Made by a program: the position numbers and the translations under genes. From positions 1 through 64,000 of the forward strand of contig NZ_BOMZ01000047.1 of the NCBI RefSeq assembly GCF_016862455.1: a stretch of 64,000 nt of DNA, written 5' to 3'. Below, piece by piece: positions 59,558 through 64,000 of the stretch. Source of the DNA: Actinoplanes utahensis (GTDB lineage Bacteria; Actinomycetota; Actinomycetes; Mycobacteriales; Micromonosporaceae). How positions within the stretch are numbered: position 1 is the first letter of the stretch; the number at the start of each line of letters is the position of its first letter. Under the pieces are notes generated by a model. That model did no database searches and was not told the origin of the DNA. It was given only the letters and a program-made list of their open reading frames with translations.

Positions 59558-60217
59558 ATGACGACGACGCAGCTCGAACCGGCGACCTTCCTCGAGCCGG
59601 TTCTGACTCCCGCGCCCGCGGCCCGCATCCTGCCGAGGCTCGTCGCCGACAGCCGCTACGTCCTGACCGGCCTCCCGCTGGCCGTCGCCGCGATCCTGGT
59701 GCCGGTCACCGGTCTGGCCATCGGCCTCGGCCTGGCGGTTCTCTGGGTGGGTGTGCCGATCATGATGTTCGCCCTGATGCAGGCCCGTGGCTTCGCCGCC
59801 GCCGAACGCGAGCGGATCGCGGAGGTTCTGGGCCACGAGATCCAAAGCCCTTCTTATCGTACGGTGGAAGCCTCCCGTCTCCCCGCCAAGCTGATCGCCG
59901 TCCTGATCGACGCGCAGACCTGGCGGGACGTGGCACACGCGACCGTCCGATGGATCCCGAGCACGATCTCGTTCTCCCTCGTCGCGACCTGGTGGGCCGC
60001 CGTGATCGGTGGGCTGAGCTGGGGGCTGTGGGGCTGGGCGCTCCCGTCCGACGACATCGAGCTGCCCGAGCTGTTCGGCTTCGGCGACGCCTATCTGACC
60101 AATGTGGTCTTCAACGGCGCGCTGGCCCTCGTGTTCGCCCTCACCCTGCCGGTCGTCGCCCGTAAGGCGGCTCTCTTCGAGGCCCGTTTCGCCGCCAAGC
60201 TCCTGGCCGCCCACTGA
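59558..60217 (+). CDS. Stand-alone Sensor-family (PF13796-like) membrane protein
   Basis: A 219-residue protein with the Sensor domain usually found at the N-terminus of actinobacterial histidine kinases: SRYVLTGLPLAVAAILVPVT, MMFALMQARGFAAAERERIA, then TWRDVAHATVRWIPSTISFS and VNP-like FALTLPVVARKAALFEARFA. Four TM segments are likely. No histidine-kinase domain follows, so it may be a free membrane protein. TAGCGT seven bases before the ATG hints at a leaderless start. Tandem repeats begin shortly after the stop. Confidence 0.78.
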   Translation: MTTTQLEPATFLEPVLTPAPAARILPRLVADSRYVLTGLPLAVAAILVPVTGLAIGLGLAVLWVGVPIMMFALMQARGFAAAERERIAEVLGHEIQSPSYRTVEASRLPAKLIAVLIDAQTWRDVAHATVRWIPSTISFSLVATWWAAVIGGLSWGLWGWALPSDDIELPELFGFGDAYLTNVVFNGALALVFALTLPVVARKAALFEARFAAKLLAAH

Positions 60218-60242
60218 CCCGCCGACTCCACCCACCAGCGCT

Positions 60243-60590
60243 TTACCAATCCGCGCGTTGCGCCCGGTCTGCGTTTGGCCGCTCCGTGCGCTGGGCCCGG
60301 TCTGTGTTTGGCCGCTCCGTGCGTTGCGCCCGGCCAGCGCTTGGCCGCTCCGTGCGTTGCGCCCGGCCAGCGCTTGGCCGCTCCGCGCGTTGCGCCCGGC
60401 CAGTGCCTCGCCGCTCCGTTGCGCGTGCCGCGTCCGGCTACGGCTCGCCGCTCCGTTCCGCCTGCCGCGCTCGGCTACTGCTTGGCCGTTCCGTTCCGCG
60501 CGCCGCGTCGGCGCATGGCTGCTCCGCTGATCGGTGCCTGGCCGTTCCGCCAGCCGCGCTCGCCATCGCCTGGCCGTTCCGCCGTGCCTC
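60243..60590. repeat. 33-bp tandem repeat array with degenerate end
   Basis: About four to five units of 33 bases, with core GGCCGCTCCGTGCGTTGCGC repeated at 60278-60425 almost unchanged, then degenerate GGCCGTTCCG-type copies to about 60590. Several frames on both strands stay open across it only because 33 is a multiple of three, so I do not treat it as coding. It fills the 415-bp gap between the Sensor gene and the ECF42 gene. Confidence 0.8.
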
Positions 60591-60632
60591 TTCATCGGCC
60601 ATCTCTCCCACTGTGTCGGGTGGCAGCGCGGT

Positions 60633-61832
60633 TCAATCGGCGTCGGTGAGGTCGTGGAGACGGCCCGTGAGGAAGTGCCGTTCCGCCTCGGTGGGGGCGA
60701 GTTCGAGGGCCTTGCGATAGCTGTCGGCTGCCTCAGGACCGCGACCGGCGCGTCGTAGCAGGTCGGCGCGGGTCGCGTGGAACAGGTGGTAGCCGTCGAG
60801 CCCGCTGATCTCCGCCACCAGAGGGAGTGCCGCCTCCGGTCCGGACGCCATGCTGACGGCGACGGCCCGGTTGAGGTCGACGATCGGACCGGGTGCGACC
60901 TGCCGCAGGTGGGTGTAGAGACCGACGATCTCCGGCCAGTCGGTGTCGTCGAGACCGGCCGCGCTCGCATGACAGGCCGCGATCGCTGCCTGGAGCTGGA
61001 ACGGCCCGGCCCGGCCCCGGCGCAGGGCCCGCTCGCAGAGTGCCGCCCCCGCCTCGATCTGCTGCCGGTCCCACCGGGAACGGTCCTGCTCGTCCAGGGG
61101 CACCAGCGCACCGGAGGAATCGGTGCGGGAATCGCGGCGCGCGTCCTGCAGCAGCATCAGGGCGAGCAGTCCCAGCACCTCCGGTTCGTCCGGCATCAGT
61201 TCCGCCAGCACCCGCGCGATCCGGACCGCTTCCCGGCACAGCCGTGGATCACCCGAGTAGCCTTCGTTGAACAGCAGGTACAGCACGTGCAGCACGGCCG
61301 AGACCCGGTCCGGCAGCAGGTGCGCGGCGGGCATCCGGAGCGGGATGCCCGCCTGCTTGATCCGCTGCTTCGCCCGGAACAGGCGCTGCCCCATCGTCTT
61401 CTCCGGCACCAGGAAAGCCCGTGCGATCTCCGCGGTGCTCAGCCCGGCCACACTACGCAGTGTCAGCGCCACCTGGGATTCCTGGTTCAGCGCGGGATGA
61501 CAGCAGGCGAAGATCAGTTCCAGGCGGTCGTCGGGGATCTCGCTGTCCCCGCTGTACGGCGGCGGCGCCGGTTCCATGGCCACCTCCCGCAGCCTGCTCT
61601 GTTCCACCCCGGCCCGGCGGATCACGTCGATCGCCCGGCGGCGGGCCGTCGTCGTCAGCCAGGCCAGCGGCTGATCGGGCACACCCACCTCCGGCCAGGT
61701 CCGCAGTGCCTGCGCGAACGCGTCCTGCGTGCTTTCCTCGGCCAGGCTCCAGTCACCGCCGGTGAACCGGATCATCGTGGCGACGATCCGGCTCCACCCG
61801 TCGGCGTAGATCTCCGCGATCCGGTCGTTCAA
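60633..61832 (-). CDS. ECF42-group RNA polymerase sigma factor (second copy)
   Basis: A 399-residue ECF sigma factor. Region 2: DWSLAEESTQDAFAQALRTW with LAWLTTTARRRAIDVIRRAG. Region 4: GLSTAEIARAFLVPEKTMGQ with RLFRAKQRIKQAG. The C-terminal extension has VLYLLFNEGYSG, LLALMLLQDARRDSRTDSSG, LDEQDRSRWD and GPFQLQAAIAACHA, as in ECF42. It is clearly diverged from the copy at 20.6 kb, so it is not a recent duplicate. Its start is TTG (61832) with GGCGAGGA upstream, three bases after the DGPF stop. It is the second gene of a two-gene operon. Confidence 0.93.
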   Translation of the reverse strand: MNDRIAEIYADGWSRIVATMIRFTGGDWSLAEESTQDAFAQALRTWPEVGVPDQPLAWLTTTARRRAIDVIRRAGVEQSRLREVAMEPAPPPYSGDSEIPDDRLELIFACCHPALNQESQVALTLRSVAGLSTAEIARAFLVPEKTMGQRLFRAKQRIKQAGIPLRMPAAHLLPDRVSAVLHVLYLLFNEGYSGDPRLCREAVRIARVLAELMPDEPEVLGLLALMLLQDARRDSRTDSSGALVPLDEQDRSRWDRQQIEAGAALCERALRRGRAGPFQLQAAIAACHASAAGLDDTDWPEIVGLYTHLRQVAPGPIVDLNRAVAVSMASGPEAALPLVAEISGLDGYHLFHATRADLLRRAGRGPEAADSYRKALELAPTEAERHFLTGRLHDLTDAD

Positions 61833-61835
61833 GTC

Positions 61836-62177
61836 CTAGTCCTCGCCCCACGGCCACACCGGCCGCAACTCGATCACACCGGCCCAGGCCATCGGATGTT
61901 TGGCCGCCACCTCGATCGCCTGGTCCAGGTCCTCGCACTCCAGCACGTCGAACCCGGCGATCAGATCCTTGGTCTCGGTGTACGGCCCATCGGTCACCAG
62001 CACTTCCCGGTTCCGTACCCGAACCGTCGTCGCCGCACTGCCCGGCCGGGTCCGGTCCCCGATCAGCCGGATTCCCTTGGCGTCCATCGTCGCCGCCCAG
62101 TCATCGGTCTCCGGCGAGCCGTTGTCCGCACCCGGGGTGTACTCCGGGTCCACACAGACCAGCATCAGATACTTCAT
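61836..62177 (-). CDS. YCII/DGPF-domain protein (second copy)
   Basis: A 113-residue DGPF protein: MKYLMLVCVDPEYTPGADNG, VTDGPYTETKDLIAGFDVLE (the DGPF/DGPY motif) and MAWAGVIELRPVWPW. It is the first gene of the ECF42 operon. Good ribosome site GAGGTGG upstream of the ATG at 62177. Being the typical ECF42 target, it is probably under control of the sigma factor encoded downstream. Confidence 0.93.
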   Translation of the reverse strand: MKYLMLVCVDPEYTPGADNGSPETDDWAATMDAKGIRLIGDRTRPGSAATTVRVRNREVLVTDGPYTETKDLIAGFDVLECEDLDQAIEVAAKHPMAWAGVIELRPVWPWGED

Positions 62178-62438
62178 CAGGCCACCTCGTCCTTCGTCAT
62201 CGCACTGATCATCGTCATCGTGCCGCCGCGTTGTCCGCCCGGACACGCCCCGGAAAGAACCGGAACCGCAGCGCCCCGACATCCCGATGACGAACGGCCG
62301 ACCCCTTCTACTACCGACCTCCCAGAAATTTTCCGGCCGATCTCCCGACGACCACGGCCACCAGCCACAAAACCCAGTTCACGACCCACCCGGCGGGCTG
62401 GTCGAACGGGAACTATCCGCGCGCAGCGGTGGATCTGC

Positions 62439-62558
62439 CCGGCTGGCTCTCAATGTTGTCTCCCGCCGCTTGAGACAGCGGTGACAGCCAGCCGGGGTTT
62501 TCCGGCTGGTCGTCACGGCTGTCTCGCCGACTCGGAGACAGCCGTGAGAGCCAGCCGG
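62439..62558. repeat. Palindromic repeat dimer, intergenic copy
   Basis: Two 57-bp units (62439-62495 and 62502-62558) separated by GGTTTT. Each has 24-base arms and a 9-base centre (CCGCCGCTT and GCCGACTCG). The second unit starts CCGGCTGGTCGTCACGGCTG, differing from the 44.6-kb unit at one position in its first 20. Same 63-bp period as the dimer in the ABC ATPase gene. Confidence 0.9.
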
Positions 62559-62682
62559 AAGTAACCCGGTGCCCGGCTTGCCCGCAGGCCGGCAGACAGT
62601 CCCGTCGAACGTGGTGACCTGGGGTGCGGATTGAACCGCGGGTCACCACAGTCCGGGTGGTCAGGGTCGGCTCGTTCCGGGC

Positions 62683-62775
62683 AAGACGGGAGAGACGGGC
62701 GAGCCGGGAGAGACGGGCGAGCCGGGAGAGACGGGCGAGCCGGGAGAGGCGGGTGGGCCGGGAGAGCCGCGGCCG
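62683..62775. repeat. 18-bp tandem repeats
   Basis: GAGACGGGCGAGCCGGGA is repeated about four times, with degenerate ends (GAGAGGCGGGTGGGCCGG at the 3' side). It stops just before the GNAT gene and might lie in its leader. Confidence 0.8.
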
Positions 62776-62791
62776 GTGTGAGAATCGGCGT

Positions 62792-63271
62792 ATGGCGGAG
62801 GTGACGGTTCGGCCGATGACCGAGGAGGAGTTCGAGGGCTGGCAGCACACGACGGCCGTGGACTTCGCGAACGCGCTGGTCGACGCCAGGGGCTGGGACT
62901 TCGGCGAGGCGTATGCCACGACGCGCCAGGGCAACGCTGAGCTTCTGCCGTACGGGCTGGACACGCCGGGCATGTTCCTGCTGGTCGGGCTGGCGGACGG
63001 CGGGGTGCCCATCGGGCGGCTCTGGATCGGTCTGGAGCATCCGCGTGGGGTTCCGAACTGCGCTTTCCTCTACGACATCGAGGTCGACGCGGCCCATCGT
63101 GGGCAGGGGCTGGGCCGGGAGCTGCTGGCGGCGGGCGAAGCGGTCGCGGCCGGGCACGGTGCGCGGGCCATCGAGTTGAACGTGTTCGGGTCGAACGCCA
63201 CGGCGATCAGCCTCTACCAGCGTTCGGGTTATCGGGTCTCGACCCAGCAGATGATCAAGGATCTCGGCTGA
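62792..63271 (+). CDS. GNAT family N-acetyltransferase
   Basis: A 159-residue GNAT protein. Motif A is LYDIEVDAAHRGQGLGRELL (R-G-x-G-x-G/A acetyl-CoA loop); motif B is ELNVFGSNATAISLYQRSGY. The N-terminus VTVRPMTEEEFEGWQHTTAV is a normal GNAT start. Substrate unknown. ATG 62792 is six bases after GAGAAT (-10-like) and lacks a ribosome site, so the transcript may be leaderless; longer starts pass through the upstream tandem repeats and are rejected. Confidence 0.9.
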   Translation: MAEVTVRPMTEEEFEGWQHTTAVDFANALVDARGWDFGEAYATTRQGNAELLPYGLDTPGMFLLVGLADGGVPIGRLWIGLEHPRGVPNCAFLYDIEVDAAHRGQGLGRELLAAGEAVAAGHGARAIELNVFGSNATAISLYQRSGYRVSTQQMIKDLG

Positions 63272-63638
63272 GCCGGTCGGCGACCGCTCGGGTGTACAGC
63301 GGGCCAGGACCGAGAGGCGGCGTGGGGACAGAGCGGTGTGGGCCCGTGGACGGGCGGCGGGGCAGCAGGTCCGGGGGCGAGGTGCCGGAGGTCCTCGTCG
63401 ATGCGGCGCGCGACGACCGTACCGAAGCGGCGGTTGATCTCGGAGAAGTCGAGATCAACCGCGACGTCGGCGGCGGAGCAGGCGCCGCGCCGATCGCCGG
63501 CCAGGCGGCGCCCGGTCGCCTGGTGGATCAGCGGGGCCGGCGCCGCCTAGCGGCGGACGATGTGCCGGCCCCGCACGGCGGCCTCGGTGCGGATCATCGG
63601 GACAAACTACCCCCGGGGTACGACAGGACCGGAGGAGA
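63272..63638 (-). pseudogene. Possible decayed coding fragment, minus strand
   Basis: Reading the minus strand, an ATG at 63597 opens MIRTEAAVRGRHIVRR and stops at TAG (63547). The same frame resumes downstream with coding-like composition (VAVDLDFSEINRRFGTVVAR, then RIDEDLRHLAPG), high G/C third positions and no further stop for about 80 codons. This may be a gene broken by a nonsense mutation or small indel. No family could be assigned, and the region may simply be non-coding. Confidence 0.25.
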
Positions 63639-64000
63639 TCAGAGCCAGATGTTGTCGTGTTCGAGGTAGAAGGCGGTGCGTTCGGCATCGGTCATCTCGC
63701 CGAGGTGGGCGAGACCCTCGAAGTAGGCCTCACGCGGGGCGCCGGGGGAGAAGTGCAGCAGCATCGACGCGGGTTCGCCGGAGCGGTTCTTGAAGCCGTG
63801 GATGCCGCCGATCGGCACGTGCACCCAGTCGCCCGGTTCGGTTTCGATCCACCGGTCGCCGTTGTAGATCGACATGACGCCAGACAGGATGTAGAACGAC
63901 TCGCTGATCGTACGGTGGAAATGGGGGTCCGGTCCGGTCTCCCCGGGTCCGCACTCCCAGCGGTAGAGGCCGAAGAGGCCGCCGGTGGAGGCCCCGGTCG
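63639..64000 (-). CDS. Cupin-domain protein, cut by the window end
   Basis: The last 120 or so residues of a cupin. Metal/fold motifs are visible: GETGPDPHFHRTISESFYIL (first cupin motif with two His) and GDWVHVPIGGIHGFKNRSGE (second, with His). The C-terminus is FEGLAHLGEMTDAERTAFYL then EHDNIWL. The ATG at 63875 is internal because the frame is open and clearly cupin-like to the window edge. Substrate unknown. Confidence 0.88.
   Translation of the reverse strand, partial: TGASTGGLFGLYRWECGPGETGPDPHFHRTISESFYILSGVMSIYNGDRWIETEPGDWVHVPIGGIHGFKNRSGEPASMLLHFSPGAPREAYFEGLAHLGEMTDAERTAFYLEHDNIWL

Larger units (their letters stand above)
62178..62791. other. 614-bp intergenic region between DGPF and GNAT genes
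   Basis: It carries the promoter of the DGPF-ECF42 operon, the palindromic repeat dimer (62439-62558) and an 18-bp tandem array (about 62683-62775). No credible ORF was seen. Confidence 0.65.

Noticed and set aside
60243..60590. CRISPR-like array
   Set aside because: Units are contiguous without unique spacers and have no cas genes nearby.
59423..61111. A 562-codon minus-strand frame across the 33-bp repeats
   Set aside because: Composition is Arg/Gly/Ala repeats of a 33-bp array in a frame that also covers the Sensor and ECF42 genes; not plausible as protein.

Overview
The window is 64 kb of very GC-rich DNA with dense, short-spaced genes, strong G/C third-position bias, GTG/TTG starts, many GTGA/ATGA stop-start overlaps and several probably leaderless starts. 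Gene content (actinobacterial Ser/Thr kinases with extracellular domains, ECF42 sigma factors paired with DGPF proteins, a TIGR03089-type protein, a CE1758/CE1759 pair, a CGNR regulator) points to a filamentous actinomycete. I infer Micromonosporaceae, perhaps Actinoplanes-like; no rRNA or tRNA is present to confirm it. The region looks chromosomal: no transposase, integrase, phage gene, CRISPR array, origin or complete biosynthetic cluster was seen.

Layout. 1-1.7 kb: end of a phenylacetyl-CoA epoxidase operon (paaC end, paaD, paaE). 1.7-9.2 kb: single genes (GNAT and Vat-like acetyltransferases, HtrA-like protease, deaminase, serine hydrolase, DUF1990). 9.3-15.4 kb: a transmembrane Ser/Thr kinase with a coupled multi-pass membrane protein, a DUF4352-like secreted protein, then a 910-residue HTH/P-loop/repeat protein divergent from a 35-residue membrane peptide. 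15.5-24.6 kb: cyclase-family protein, membrane protein, LLM monooxygenase/FMN reductase pair, SnoaL protein divergent from an ECF42-DGPF operon across a perfect 18-bp inverted repeat, an S9 peptidase. 24.8-32.6 kb: TSUP exporter, GH16-like protein, lipoprotein, glycolipid-binding protein, an alpha-oxoamine synthase beside a FAD oxidase, and a membrane protein/winged-helix regulator operon behind a double-dyad operator. 32.8-40.9 kb: AraC and VOC genes, a UvrA paralogue, a lipoprotein, a small kinase, two DJ-1/PfpI genes, an acyltransferase. 40.9-46.1 kb: a five-gene peptide/nickel ABC importer behind a perfect palindrome that contains a Nur-box-like site; its first ATPase gene carries an in-frame insertion of a palindromic repeat dimer. 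46-57 kb: FAD monooxygenase, second Ser/Thr kinase, GntR-DUF1648 operon with an apparently leaderless promoter, MFS exporter, CGNR/EamA and TetR/membrane divergent pairs. 57-64 kb: a BioD-like/Ala-Pro linker/TM/SUKH fusion, a Sensor-family membrane protein, tandem repeats, a second ECF42-DGPF operon, another repeat dimer, a GNAT gene and a cupin cut by the window end.

The most notable non-gene signal is a 57-bp interrupted palindrome found five times: one solo copy (about 7.0 kb) and two dimers with the same 63-bp period (about 44.5 and 62.4 kb). One dimer sits inside an open ABC-ATPase gene and preserves its frame. Other items worth following are the BioD-TM-SUKH fusion, the STAND-like protein with its small membrane partner, and the compact operators at 31.8, 40.9, 50.7 and 56.5 kb.
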